Positions 16,192 through 24,907 are shown, counted from the stretch's first letter. The stretch: 35,277 bases of DNA from an uncultured Dorea sp. (GCA_910579925.1 CAJTVY010000037.1:1-35277), one strand, 5' to 3'. Made by a program: numbers and translations. Notes: generated from the sequence alone by a model not told the origin.

Positions 16192-17145
16192 CTACACTCC
16201 CTCCCCGTCAAACTCGGGGATAAAACTCTCAAGCGCCGCCTCTCCTTCCTGGATATAGCCGCACTCCACTCCTAGTTCCAGAGCATAATCCACAACCTTT
16301 TCATATTCTCTTTTCGTCACCTTCCGTCCAAGAAGCGGATGTCCATTCATCTGCGGCATCGGCGTATACTGATTCATAATACTGAGCAGAATGCCGTTTC
16401 CATAGGTCTCATACAGATACCTGATCACTTCCCTGGCATTTCTTACCTGTCCCGGCAGCACCAGATGGCGCACCACCACCCCCTTCTTAAGAAGACCAGT
16501 GTCTGGGTCCGTCTTGAAATCCCCTGTCTGGAAGAACATCTCCTCCAGCGCACGCTTTGCATACGAGGGATAATCCGGCGCATGAGAATATTCGCATGCA
16601 GTCTTTTCGTCCATATATTTAAAATCCGGCAGATAGACGTCCACATAACCTCTCAGCAGCCGTAATGTCTCTACTCGCTCATATCCGCTGGTATTATATA
16701 TTACCGGAAGGTTCATTCCATTCTCTTTCGCCAGTTTAAGCGCCTCAATAATCTGGGGTACATAATGTGTGGGCGTAATAAGATTAATGTTGTTCGCTTT
16801 CTGCCTTTGCAGCTCCAGAAAAATCTCCGCCAGTCTCCCCACCGTTATTGTCTTTCCGGCCTGGGCCCGGGAAATATTGTAATTCTGACAGAAGACGCAT
16901 CCCATATTACATCCCGAGAAGAAGACTGCTCCTGATCCCTTTTCGCCGGAAATACATTCTTCCTCCCACATATGCAGCGCCGCTCTTGCCACTACAAGCT
17001 TCGCAGTCTCTTTGCATAAGCCGGTATATCCTGCCAGACGGTTCGCATGGCACATCCTGGGACACAAAACACAATCCGCCATATGCTTTTTTATGAAATC
17101 CAGAGCCTTATTCCCCTCCCACATAAACATGTTCAATCGGTCCAT
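16192..17145 (-). CDS. Radical SAM protein, pyruvate formate-lyase activating enzyme-like (COG1313 type)
   Basis: A radical SAM enzyme of unknown substrate. The N-terminus has a Cys-rich CVLCPRMCHANRLAGYTGLC segment. The SAM/[4Fe-4S] motif CNMGCVFCQNYN (CxxxCxxC) follows at about residues 79-90. The family line THYVPQIIEAL and the YNTSGYERVETLRLL segment match the 'putative pyruvate formate-lyase activating enzyme' group. No glycyl-radical enzyme lies nearby, so the old name should be treated as a label. The start is uncertain: the longest frame overlaps the sacA 3' end by 38 nt and has poor ribosome sites; Met at 17082 (MADCVLCP) removes the overlap, but the only strong GGGAGGGG is about 30 nt before it. 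Confidence 0.85.
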   Translation of the reverse strand: MDRLNMFMWEGNKALDFIKKHMADCVLCPRMCHANRLAGYTGLCKETAKLVVARAALHMWEEECISGEKGSGAVFFSGCNMGCVFCQNYNISRAQAGKTITVGRLAEIFLELQRQKANNINLITPTHYVPQIIEALKLAKENGMNLPVIYNTSGYERVETLRLLRGYVDVYLPDFKYMDEKTACEYSHAPDYPSYAKRALEEMFFQTGDFKTDPDTGLLKKGVVVRHLVLPGQVRNAREVIRYLYETYGNGILLSIMNQYTPMPQMNGHPLLGRKVTKREYEKVVDYALELGVECGYIQEGEAALESFIPEFDGEGV

Positions 17146-18526
17146 TCACCTCTGCACCAAGTCCATACACCACATGACTGAGTACATACTGGCCGTCGTT
17201 TACAAATATTTCAATCAGATTACTATCCACGAATATATCCAGCTTATACCTGCCGCCAAGCTTCGGCGTACTTCCCGTCAGCCGGTATCCCTTGATTCCT
17301 TCAAATACTCTGCCTCTGTCTGCCCGTACCCGATCATCCTCCACCCAGATACGATACCCTCCGATATCAAGCTTCTCACCTTCCGAAAGCCTGGTCTTCA
17401 GACGGCAGGGCAGACGGCCGGTTCTCCCTGTCTCTTTCAGATTCTTTCTGTCGGCGTTCAGCTCCTCCATAGAAATCTCTTTCCCAAAATACCGGTCAGC
17501 CTCTGGATGTACCTGGAAGAAAATATGTCCATTCTGAATCTTAACAACTCTCGGCAGACACATCATCCCATTCCATGACTTCCCCTCATCATTTTCCACC
17601 GCCTCCGGCATCCGCATCCATGCGATCATAACCCGTCTGCCATCTTTGTCTATATTCGTCTGGGGCGCATACAGATCCATACCGTAATCCACCGGCCTCA
17701 TTCCTGGATCCGTCCCCAGGCGGACACTTCCTTCCCGCCTGGAAGCAGCATTGGTTACAGTATCCGCAGCTATACACAAATCACAGGTCTCTTGATCAAA
17801 TTCCGCCAGTCCGCACATGGCATGATGCTGATACTCCAGTCCATCCTCTGACACATACATAGGCGACCCCATAAAAACATACCTTCCATCTGCCTTGAAC
17901 AGATCCGGACACTCCATAATCTTTCCGAACCGTTCGTCCCGGCGCTGATTCACATATTCCCAATCTTTCCCATCCTTACTACGATAAAACAACACTCGTC
18001 CCTTTATTCCCTGACAAGTGCTTCCAAGGGTCATAAAATAATCATTCCCTTCCTTCCACACCTTCGGATCCCTCGTATGCGTCCGGTCTCCAATCTCTGA
18101 ATCCTCTATAACCGGGATTATCAATTTCTTATCTTTCCAGTTATCAAAATCCATTCCGTCCTTCGACACAATCATGGCCTGGCTCGTCTCATAACGGTCT
18201 TGATACGCAACATGAATATTCTCCTTATCCGTCTCCAGATATCTCACTGCCGAATAGTACAGATACAATTCACCATCCTTCTCAATGGCGCTCCCGGAAA
18301 ATACACCATTCTGGTCATAAGCTTTTGTGGGAAACAGCGCAATCCCCAGATGTTCCCAGTGAATCAGATCCTCGCTCACCGCATGTCCCCAGTGCATGGT
18401 TCCCCATACGGCTGCATATGGGAAATGCTGATAAAACAGGTGATATTTCCCTTTATAATAAATAAACCCGTTCGGATCGTTCAACCAGTTCCCCGGCGCT
18501 TTCAAATGTAATACATCTTTTTTCAT
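17108..18526 (-). CDS. GH32 beta-fructosidase (sucrose or sucrose-6-phosphate hydrolase)
   Basis: A 472-aa cytoplasmic hydrolase (no signal peptide) that cleaves beta-fructosides. WLNDPNGFIYYKGKYHLFYQ near the N-terminus holds the nucleophile Asp. RDPKVWKEGNDYFMTLG provides the transition-state Asp, and MECPDLFKADG holds the acid/base Glu in the EC motif. A C-terminal beta-sandwich follows (about 330-472). The Met at 18526 is used because AAGAGGAT precedes it; an extension to 18601 is open but runs into the promoter. With a non-PTS ABC importer next door, free sucrose or short fructans rather than sucrose-6-phosphate are the likely substrates. It has its own promoter and operator-like repeat at 18618-18654. 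Confidence 0.9.
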   Translation of the reverse strand: MKKDVLHLKAPGNWLNDPNGFIYYKGKYHLFYQHFPYAAVWGTMHWGHAVSEDLIHWEHLGIALFPTKAYDQNGVFSGSAIEKDGELYLYYSAVRYLETDKENIHVAYQDRYETSQAMIVSKDGMDFDNWKDKKLIIPVIEDSEIGDRTHTRDPKVWKEGNDYFMTLGSTCQGIKGRVLFYRSKDGKDWEYVNQRRDERFGKIMECPDLFKADGRYVFMGSPMYVSEDGLEYQHHAMCGLAEFDQETCDLCIAADTVTNAASRREGSVRLGTDPGMRPVDYGMDLYAPQTNIDKDGRRVMIAWMRMPEAVENDEGKSWNGMMCLPRVVKIQNGHIFFQVHPEADRYFGKEISMEELNADRKNLKETGRTGRLPCRLKTRLSEGEKLDIGGYRIWVEDDRVRADRGRVFEGIKGYRLTGSTPKLGGRYKLDIFVDSNLIEIFVNDGQYVLSHVVYGLGAEVNGPIEHVYVGGE

Positions 18527-18617
18527 ACTAATGCATCCTCTTCTATTGCTAAATTCTATCACTATACGGAAATGATCTGATATATTGTTCCATGTATTCA
18601 AACATATGTTCTATAGT

Positions 18618-18654
18618 ATTATAACATTTTCTTTACTAAAGTCAAGAAAATGTT
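18618..18654 (-). promoter_or_regulatory. Promoter of the GH32 gene with overlapping inverted repeat
   Basis: On the minus strand TTGACT (18640-18645), a 16-nt spacer and TATAAT (18618-18623) form a near-consensus promoter. An 11-bp perfect inverted repeat, AACATTTTCTT (18623-18633) and AAGAAAATGTT (18644-18654), spans the -35 and spacer, as expected for a repressor site. The repeat does not match the LacI-type sites at 21911-22070, so a different regulator is possible. Confidence 0.75.
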
Positions 18655-18680
18655 TTACCCGTTCACTATAAAGTAAAGAA

Positions 18681-18704
18681 AAAGAGGGCTGACACGCCCT
18701 CTTT
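18681..18704 (-). terminator. Terminator of the ABC operon
   Basis: AAAGAGGGC (18681-18689) pairs with GCCCTCTTT (18696-18704) around a 6-nt loop. On the minus strand a T-rich run follows. It separates the ABC transporter genes from the GH32 gene. Confidence 0.85.
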
Positions 18705-18716
18705 TATGCATTACAT

Positions 18717-19577
18717 CTATTTTACCGCTCCAGCCACGACTCCGCCGATAATCTGCTTCTGCAGCGCCACATACAACACCAGAATCGGTACTACGCACAG
18801 CAAAAGCCCCGCCATGATCGTACCATAATCCGCCGAATACGTTCCATAGAAACTATAGGTAGACAGCGGCAGCGTCAGAAGCTTCTTATCCGACAGCACC
18901 AGCGACGGAAGCAGGAAGTCGTTCCAGAAGGCCATGGAATTGAGAATCACCATGGTAGAAATAATCGGTTTCAGCAACGGAAGCACAATTTTAAAAAATG
19001 TCTGAGAGTGTGTGCAGCCGTCTATGTAGGCCGCTTCTTCCAGTGCAATCGGGACATTCCCCTTGATGAACCCATGGAACATGAATACGGACATTGCCAT
19101 GGAAAATCCGGTATGCATGAAGATCAGCGTAATCCTGTGGTTCAGCACATTTAACGTGCCGCCATAGATGCTGACCAGCGGGATCATGATCGCCTGGAAG
19201 GGAATGATCATGGAGGCAACCATCAAGGCAAACGTAATCTTGGAAATACCATTATTGTGACGCACTATATAGTATGCAAGCATCGCCGCCAGTAAAGTCA
19301 CCAGCACCGTTGCCGAAACCGTTACAATCAGAGAGTTCTTAAAAGCATTCAGAAAATCCATCTGTGTAAATGCCTTTACGAAATTGTCAAAGGACAGTCC
19401 CTTAATGGTATACAGCCATGAAAACGGACTCTTAATAATATCTCTCTTCTGCTTCAGAGAATTGATTACCACCATGATAAAAGGGAACATGTAAGCCACA
19501 AAGATAATAAGCAGTCCTGCCATTGCAAGAAAATTCGCCGCTTTTCTTTTATTACCGCCGATTGTCGTCTGTTTCAT
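18717..19577 (-). CDS. Carbohydrate ABC transporter permease, MalG-like
   Basis: A 286-aa inner-membrane permease of the CUT1 class with about six transmembrane helices (first at about residues 14-36). The EAA loop that contacts the ATPase reads EEAAYIDGCTHSQTFFKIVLP (about 185-205, interrupted here by listing only key residues E, A, G and P as conserved). The C-terminus QKQIIGGVVAGAVK is characteristic of MalG-type subunits. Its start overlaps the stop of the partner permease gene by one base at 19577. It is expected to form a heterodimer with that protein and to import sucrose or fructooligosaccharides, as judged from the GH32 neighbour. Confidence 0.92.
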   Translation of the reverse strand: MKQTTIGGNKRKAANFLAMAGLLIIFVAYMFPFIMVVINSLKQKRDIIKSPFSWLYTIKGLSFDNFVKAFTQMDFLNAFKNSLIVTVSATVLVTLLAAMLAYYIVRHNNGISKITFALMVASMIIPFQAIMIPLVSIYGGTLNVLNHRITLIFMHTGFSMAMSVFMFHGFIKGNVPIALEEAAYIDGCTHSQTFFKIVLPLLKPIISTMVILNSMAFWNDFLLPSLVLSDKKLLTLPLSTYSFYGTYSADYGTIMAGLLLCVVPILVLYVALQKQIIGGVVAGAVK

Positions 19578-20449
19578 TATGCCTCAACCTCCTGTCTCTT
19601 CGTCAGATATACCTGAATACCGCTAATGCAGGCAACGATAATGAATAAGATCAATGCTTCCGCCTGTCCTACTCCAAACTGTCTGGATGTAAAGGCCTTC
19701 TCATATACATGCATAGCCGCCATCTCCGTAGTTCCATAAGGCGCGCCGGCCGTCAGAGACAGATTCACGTCATATACCATAAATGCCCGGGACAGCGTCA
19801 GAAACAGACAGATGGTCACAGACGACATCATAAGCGGCATAATAATATTCTTAAGCTTGATAAATCCAGAAGCCCCGTCAATACTTGCGGCCTCCATAAC
19901 GTCCTCGCTCAGTCCCATGAATCCAGCCACATAGATCAGAATCATATAGCCGGACAACTGCCATACGGACACCAGTACCAGCGCCGCAAACGCTTTCGCC
20001 GGATCAGACAGCCAGGACACTTCAAACAGGCTCCAGCCCGTAGATTCCCCAATGCTCACAAAAACCCTTGAAAATACAAACTGCCAGATATAACCAAGCA
20101 CGATACCGCCGATCAGATTCGGAGTAAAAAAGCCTGCCCGGAAAAAATTCTGTCCCCTGATTCCCCTTGTCAGAAGGTATGCGATTGCAAAGGCAAGTAC
20201 ATTCACCAGAACCACCACTAAGATTACATACTTAAAAGTCAGCAGCAGCGACGTCCAGAACTGACCGTCCCTGGCCACGCCGGCAAAATTTTTAAAACCG
20301 ATAAAATTCTTTACCTTTGCCACTCCGTCCCAATCCGTCAGCGTCAGATAGATACCATAGACAAACGGCACGATAACCACTGCGAAGAAACAGAACATCC
20401 CCGGAAGTGCAAACATACAGAAATCTTTTCCATTATTTTTTGATCTCAT
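19577..20449 (-). CDS. Carbohydrate ABC transporter permease, MalF-like
   Basis: A 290-aa CUT1 permease with about six transmembrane helices. The N-terminal helix (about residues 10-34) precedes YLTLTDWDGV, the usual 'slTdWd' sequence of MalF/UgpA-type subunits. The EAA loop is EAASIDGASGFIKLKNIIMP (about 188-207). It lies between the solute-binding protein gene (33 nt upstream) and the MalG-like gene. No ATP-binding subunit is encoded in the cluster. Confidence 0.92.
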   Translation of the reverse strand: MRSKNNGKDFCMFALPGMFCFFAVVIVPFVYGIYLTLTDWDGVAKVKNFIGFKNFAGVARDGQFWTSLLLTFKYVILVVVLVNVLAFAIAYLLTRGIRGQNFFRAGFFTPNLIGGIVLGYIWQFVFSRVFVSIGESTGWSLFEVSWLSDPAKAFAALVLVSVWQLSGYMILIYVAGFMGLSEDVMEAASIDGASGFIKLKNIIMPLMMSSVTICLFLTLSRAFMVYDVNLSLTAGAPYGTTEMAAMHVYEKAFTSRQFGVGQAEALILFIIVACISGIQVYLTKRQEVEA

Positions 20450-20482
20450 GTCTTATCCCTCTTTTCTACTGATATTCCTCAA

Positions 20483-21859
20483 TTACTTCTGTTCATCCCA
20501 ATATTCCTGTATAGACTCCGTCAGCTCTTCCCTGTCGCTTCTCCCTGCAAGATACTTCTGCATAGCCGAACCAAGAACGGCCCAATGGTCGTTGGGCACG
20601 ATAGCAGACGCATTGAACGCCTTATCTTCATGCACCTTCTCATAAATATCGCAGCTTAAGGGGTCGTCTGGCTCATAAGGATTATTCTGAAAAGGCGGGA
20701 TGATACTGCAGGTCTTCACCAGCATCTGCTGCCCGATCTCACTGAATACAATCCAGTTAAGAAATTCCTTTGCCGCCGCCTTCTGGTCATCCGTCGCAAG
20801 CTGCCCGTCAAGCATAATCTGCTTCGAAGGCGAACCTTGAATCTTCTGATTTGCAAAATCCTTCGAATCGTTATTCAGGAAATACGGAAGGAAACCATAT
20901 TCATCCTCCGCTTCGGCTCCCGCTTCCTCCAGATTGGGCCAGGCCCAGTTCCCATTAAACCAGATTGCCGTCTTGCCGTCCACAAGATCAATAGCCATCT
21001 CATCATAATCGGCTCCCAGCGGATCCCCCTTGGCCACGTTATACTTCTTCAGTACGTCAAACATATCCAGGAATTCTGTCAGACGGTCATAGGATTTGAG
21101 ATCTATCTTCCCGTCCTTAATTGACTGAATAATCTCTTGCGCACCTTCTGACGTCCCGTCGTATGTCTCATAGATATACTGTAAATGGTGCGCGCCCAGA
21201 GACCAGTCTTCTTTGGCCATGGAAACCGGTTTTTCAATACCTCCCGCCACCAGCCTGTCAAGAAGCTCTACAAAATCCTTCTGCGTCTCAACCGTATCCG
21301 GGTCAAACTCCTCTCCCAGAGCCTCTTCAATCACAGCCTTATGATAGATCAGACCCCGTCCTTCGATACAAAGCGGAAAACTATACACCTTATCGTCAAC
21401 CTCCGTCAGATAGCCTTCCGCCTCTTTTATCCATGCCTCGTCAGACAGATCCTCCGCTTTTTCTTCGGCCAGCGCAATCACGTCCGTGGTGTCCAGAATC
21501 GACAGCGTAGGGGCGCTTCCTGAATTATACATACTTACTACCTTGGTATATGGGGAATCCCCGTCTGTCACCGGCATGACTTCCACATGAACCCCGGACC
21601 TGTCCTCGAATTCTGCCGCCATCTTCTCCAGCGCAACCTGGATCTCTGCTTTCGAATTCAATAACGTAATGCTGGTTCCGTCCAGGGTGGAATCATACTC
21701 AAATGTGTCCACCGAAGTGTCAATCGGTATCTCCTCCTCCACCTCGTTAGGATCATCCGGATCACTGGCAAATCCAAATCTGCATCCGGTCAGCATAGTT
21801 GTTGTCAGCGCCGTGACAAGCCCAAATGCGGCGACTCTTGTCATAAGATTTCTTTTCAT
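20483..21859 (-). CDS. Extracellular solute-binding lipoprotein, family 1 (sugar ABC transporter)
   Basis: A lipoprotein of about 458 aa that captures sugar outside the membrane. The signal peptide ends in lipobox LTGC (about residues 22-25 of the chosen start), followed by an acidic linker rich in Asp and Glu. The mature domain shows the two-lobed family-1 pattern: NSKAEIQVALEKMAAEF, SGSAPTLSILDTTDVIAL, LIYHKAVIEEALG and WFNGNWAWPN. The Met at 21859 is chosen because AGGAGG lies 7 nt upstream; a Met two codons earlier sits too close. Regulation is probably by the divergent LacI-type repressor, whose palindromes overlap the promoter. Substrate (sucrose/fructan) is inferred from the GH32 gene. 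Confidence 0.92.
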   Translation of the reverse strand: MKRNLMTRVAAFGLVTALTTTMLTGCRFGFASDPDDPNEVEEEIPIDTSVDTFEYDSTLDGTSITLLNSKAEIQVALEKMAAEFEDRSGVHVEVMPVTDGDSPYTKVVSMYNSGSAPTLSILDTTDVIALAEEKAEDLSDEAWIKEAEGYLTEVDDKVYSFPLCIEGRGLIYHKAVIEEALGEEFDPDTVETQKDFVELLDRLVAGGIEKPVSMAKEDWSLGAHHLQYIYETYDGTSEGAQEIIQSIKDGKIDLKSYDRLTEFLDMFDVLKKYNVAKGDPLGADYDEMAIDLVDGKTAIWFNGNWAWPNLEEAGAEAEDEYGFLPYFLNNDSKDFANQKIQGSPSKQIMLDGQLATDDQKAAAKEFLNWIVFSEIGQQMLVKTCSIIPPFQNNPYEPDDPLSCDIYEKVHEDKAFNASAIVPNDHWAVLGSAMQKYLAGRSDREELTESIQEYWDEQK

Positions 21860-21906
21860 GACCATTCCTCCTACTGATTTCCTTCATTCTCTGCATATTT
21901 CATAGC

Positions 21907-21948
21907 ATTATAACCGGTTAAGTAATCGGTAAAGTAACCGGTTACTTT
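21907..21948 (-). promoter_or_regulatory. ABC-operon promoter with two LacI-type operators
   Basis: AAAGTAACCGGTTACTTT (21931-21948) is a perfect 18-bp palindrome with a central CG, and TAACCGGTTA (21911-21920) is a second palindrome 24 bp away. On the minus strand TATAAT (21907-21912) with a weak ACTTTA (21930-21935) at 17 nt gives the promoter, so both palindromes cover it. Confidence 0.8.
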
Positions 21949-22050
21949 ATGGGTTTATAGTAGCACTTTTCTGCAATTTCGTCAATCACAAAAAATAACT
22001 TTATGAATCTTCTACGAAAACACAGATCTAAAATTGTACATTCTTTACAA

Positions 22051-22104
22051 AACCGGTTACTTAACCAGTTACTTATTGTTCTTTATCCTGTTTTTTGGTA
22101 TACT
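22051..22104 (+). promoter_or_regulatory. LacI-type regulator promoter and upstream operators
   Basis: AACCGGTT (22051-22058, inside AACCGGTTACTT) and AACCAGTT (22063-22070) repeat the operator core 12 bp apart. TTGTTC (22076-22081), 17 nt and TATACT (22099-22104) form the promoter. Placement suggests autoregulation of the repressor gene. Confidence 0.75.
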
Positions 22105-22142
22105 GATATCTGAAAAAAGATTTATAAAGGAATAGATTCATC

Positions 22143-23174
22143 ATGGCACAGAAAAAAAACGTAACTTTCAGCGATATCGCAGAATATACACATTTTTCCA
22201 AAACCACCATCTCGAGATACTTCAACAATCCGGACTCCCTTACCCTTGAGAACCAGGCGATTATCTCGGATGCGCTTGTCAAACTGAATTATAAAGAGAA
22301 TAAGGTCGCCCGTATTCTGGCAAACGGAAAGACGGAATTCATCGGCATCATCATCCCCAGCCTTTATCTGCACTATTTTTCCGAGATGCTGAATCAGATT
22401 CTGTCCACTTATGAGACGTTCGGGTATAAATTCCTTGTTTTCGTTGGAAATGAAAAGAAAGAGATTGAAAAACAATACATCCAGGAACTTCTCGCCTATA
22501 AGATTGAGGGACTGATCATACTGAGCCATACCATCCCCTCCCAGTCGCTTGCGGCGCTCTCCATCCCCATCGTATCCATCGAGAGAGAAGATGAATATAT
22601 CTGCAGCGTCAATACGGACAACTATATGGGCGGCGTTCAGGCCGCCGGACTGCTTGCCAGCCACAACTGTGACATTCTGATCCATATTAATTCTCCGACG
22701 GCAGAAAATATTCCCACTTACGGACGAATCCAGGGCTTTCTGGACGTCTGTGAGCAGCACCGTCTGAAACACGAGATTCTATACAGGGAGATGAAAGACA
22801 ACTATGAATCCCTTAAGGCGCAGCTTAACGAGATCATCGACAGACTTGACTGCGATTATAGCGGACAGAAGAAAGGCATCTTTATCTCTAATGACACCCA
22901 TGCAAATATTTTTCTGAACCTGCTTTTCCGAAAACACGGCAGGCTTCCAGACGACTATCTGATTGTGGGCTTTGATAACTCCCCGATTTCCCGGGAAGCC
23001 GTCATTCCCATCAGCACGGTAGGACAGCAGATTGACAAGATTGCTTTTGAAGCCGTAAGTCTTCTGGTGGAACAGATGAATGAGCGGAAAAAGAGAAAGC
23101 CCGTTCCTCTTAAAAAGCCTGTTCACAAGATCATTCCGCCTGTCCTCATACGACGGGAGACAACGGAGCGGTAA
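22143..23174 (+). CDS. LacI family transcriptional regulator (ScrR-like)
   Basis: A 343-aa repressor. The helix-turn-helix covers about residues 7-27 (FSDIAEYTHFSKTTISRYFN), the hinge helix is KVARILANGKTEFIG (about 57-71) with the Leu-Ala pair that inserts into a central CpG of the operator, and a periplasmic-binding-like effector domain follows (72-343, including GLIILSHTIPSQSL and GFDNSPISREAV). It is divergent from the sugar ABC operon, and CG-centred palindromes lie in between, so it most likely represses that operon and itself. The inducer is probably sucrose, fructose or a phosphate of them, by context only. SD AAAGGAA lies before the ATG. Confidence 0.92.
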   Translation: MAQKKNVTFSDIAEYTHFSKTTISRYFNNPDSLTLENQAIISDALVKLNYKENKVARILANGKTEFIGIIIPSLYLHYFSEMLNQILSTYETFGYKFLVFVGNEKKEIEKQYIQELLAYKIEGLIILSHTIPSQSLAALSIPIVSIEREDEYICSVNTDNYMGGVQAAGLLASHNCDILIHINSPTAENIPTYGRIQGFLDVCEQHRLKHEILYREMKDNYESLKAQLNEIIDRLDCDYSGQKKGIFISNDTHANIFLNLLFRKHGRLPDDYLIVGFDNSPISREAVIPISTVGQQIDKIAFEAVSLLVEQMNERKKRKPVPLKKPVHKIIPPVLIRRETTER

Positions 23175-23191
23175 CTCTCGATCCATACAAA

Positions 23192-23254
23192 CGGCCGACA
23201 GGAACTGTGATTCCCGGATTAAATTCTTCCGAAAACAACGGTTCCAGTCAGCCG
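23192..23254. terminator. Imperfect hairpin between convergent genes
   Basis: CGGCCGACAGGAAC (23192-23205) pairs with GTTCCAGTCAGCCG (23241-23254) with two mismatches and a 35-nt loop; CTTTATT follows on the plus strand. A weak candidate terminator for the LacI-type gene. Confidence 0.4.
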
Positions 23255-23261
23255 CTTTATT

Positions 23262-24131
23262 CTACATATTCATTCTTTTAACAATCTCCGCCGCTTTCAC
23301 ACTTGCGGCCACGCCTCCGAATCCGGTCTCCCTGAGGCTTACATCCATCTTGTCCCCTACTTCCTTCATCGCATCAATGACCTGATCTACCGGAATCTGG
23401 CTCTCGATTCCTGCCAGAGCCATGTCTGCCGCCGCAATGGCGTTAAACGCACCGCCCACATTCCTCTTGACACACGGAACTTCTACCAGGCCGCCCACCG
23501 GATCACACACCAGCCCCATCAGGTTCTTAAGCGCCATGGCGCAGGCATGTCCGATCTTAGCCGTGTCTCCGCCTTTCACATGGCAGATTGCGGCAGCCGC
23601 CATGCCGGAACCGGAACCCACCTCTGCCTGGCAGCCGCCGGAGGCTCCCGCAAGATACGCACGGTTGGCAATAATCTGCCCGATTCCCGCCGCCACATAC
23701 AACGCCTCGATCATCTTCTCCTCCGGCACGTCATACTCCCTGTAATAAGTAACCAGAACCGCCGGCATCACACCGCACGCTCCCGCCGTGGGCGCCGCCA
23801 CAATCCGCTTCATACAGGCATTGTTACAGCCCATCTTCAAGGCATTGCTCATGACCTTCGCCATAAAATCCCCGCACAGGGTATCTCCTGCTTCCCGGTA
23901 GGCATCCATCAGCCCGCCTTCTCTTCCCACCATCCGGCTCCTTGACATCAGTTCCGGCTCATAGGCGTCGAGGCCGTCTGACATGGCCTGCCACATACGT
24001 TTCATTTCCTTCCAGGAAGCTTCTTCTGTAACGTCCCGCTCCTTTGCATCTTCAAGCTGAACCGCCTTCCAGAACTGGATTCCTTCTTTCTCGCACCTTA
24101 CCTGTGCCTCTTCCATTGATTGATAAGACAT
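23262..24131 (-). CDS. sdaAA: L-serine dehydratase, iron-sulfur-dependent, alpha subunit
   Basis: A 289-aa catalytic subunit that deaminates L-serine to pyruvate and ammonia using a [4Fe-4S] cluster. Cysteines in GCNNACMKRIVAAPTAGACG (about residues 100-120), in GGCQAEVGSGSG and in LVCDPVGGLVEVPCVKRN supply the cluster and active site. Length fits the clostridial split enzyme, in which alpha and beta are separate (one fused chain in E. coli). The beta-subunit gene lies 40 nt upstream on the same strand, so both are made from one mRNA. Converges with the LacI-type gene. Confidence 0.95.
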   Translation of the reverse strand: MSYQSMEEAQVRCEKEGIQFWKAVQLEDAKERDVTEEASWKEMKRMWQAMSDGLDAYEPELMSRSRMVGREGGLMDAYREAGDTLCGDFMAKVMSNALKMGCNNACMKRIVAAPTAGACGVMPAVLVTYYREYDVPEEKMIEALYVAAGIGQIIANRAYLAGASGGCQAEVGSGSGMAAAAICHVKGGDTAKIGHACAMALKNLMGLVCDPVGGLVEVPCVKRNVGGAFNAIAAADMALAGIESQIPVDQVIDAMKEVGDKMDVSLRETGFGGVAASVKAAEIVKRMNM

Positions 24132-24171
24132 AACTTTTTACGATCCTCTCTTTCCACGAATTCATCTTTCA

Positions 24172-24834
24172 TCAGTTGGCAACCAGGAACTTCACGCGGA
24201 TAATCCCCTTCTTGCTCTCCAGTTCCTTCATTGCCTCTTCCGGCACAATCTGATCCGTCTCCACTACCATGATGGCATAACCTCCCCGTTTATCACGGAA
24301 TACCTGCATGGTGGCAATATTGATCTGGGCATTGCTTAGTGCCGCCGCCACTTCCTTAATCATTCCAGGCTCGTCCACATTGCGGATGATCAGGGTATTA
24401 CTCTCCCCGCTGAAATTCACGTCAATCCCGTCTACCTTGCAGACCCGGATCCGTCCGCCGCCTATGGAATATGCCTGAACCTTCATAGGATTCACACCTT
24501 CCGCTTCCATAATCACCTGCGCCGTATTCGGGTGCGCCTCTTTGATCTCTTTTTCTGCAATCGAAAACTCCATTCCTTCCTCTTTCGCAACCTCAAAGCT
24601 TTCCGGAATTCTCATATCGTCCGGCTTCATACCCAGAAGTCCCGCAATCAGCGCCCGGTCGGTTCCATGTCCCTTTCCCGTTGCCGCAAATGAACCGTGC
24701 AGATACACCGTCGCCTTCCTGGGCTGTCTCCCGAAAAGCTGTCTTGCCACCATCCCAATCCTTGCTGCTCCCGCCGTGTGAGAACTGGAGGGGCCGACCA
24801 TGACAGGTCCTAAGATGTCAAATATACTTGCCAT
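24172..24834 (-). CDS. sdaAB: L-serine dehydratase, iron-sulfur-dependent, beta subunit
   Basis: A 220-aa subunit of the oxygen-sensitive serine dehydratase. The N-terminal part has the family line DILGPVMVGPSSSHTAGAAR (about residues 5-24) and GSFAATGKGHGTDRALIAGL. A C-terminal ACT domain (about 145-218, 'NVDEPGMIKEVAAALSNAQI') probably senses an amino acid. It is read from a good sigma-A promoter (24879-24907), and the alpha subunit follows. The enzyme suits an anaerobe that ferments serine. Confidence 0.95.
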   Translation of the reverse strand: MASIFDILGPVMVGPSSSHTAGAARIGMVARQLFGRQPRKATVYLHGSFAATGKGHGTDRALIAGLLGMKPDDMRIPESFEVAKEEGMEFSIAEKEIKEAHPNTAQVIMEAEGVNPMKVQAYSIGGGRIRVCKVDGIDVNFSGESNTLIIRNVDEPGMIKEVAAALSNAQINIATMQVFRDKRGGYAIMVVETDQIVPEEAMKELESKKGIIRVKFLVAN

Positions 24835-24878
24835 TTTCTCTTCCTCTTTCTTTCTTATTTTGACATATTTTTTCTTCT

Positions 24879-24907
24879 ATTATACTTGAAACCGGGATTG
24901 TTTACAA
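24879..24907 (-). promoter_or_regulatory. Sigma-A promoter of sdaAB-sdaAA
   Basis: On the minus strand TTGTAA (24902-24907), 17 nt and TATAAT (24879-24884). Transcription would start near 24872, about 38 nt before the sdaAB ATG. Confidence 0.75.

Noticed and set aside
16192..17145. Functional assignment as PflA for a local glycyl-radical enzyme
   Set aside because: No glycyl-radical enzyme is encoded nearby, and the Cys pattern places it in the uncharacterised COG1313-like group.
24860..24890. TTGACA promoter toward DUF4474 on the plus strand
   Set aside because: The spacing to TATACT is 15 nt, and the same bases serve the better minus-strand sdaAB promoter.
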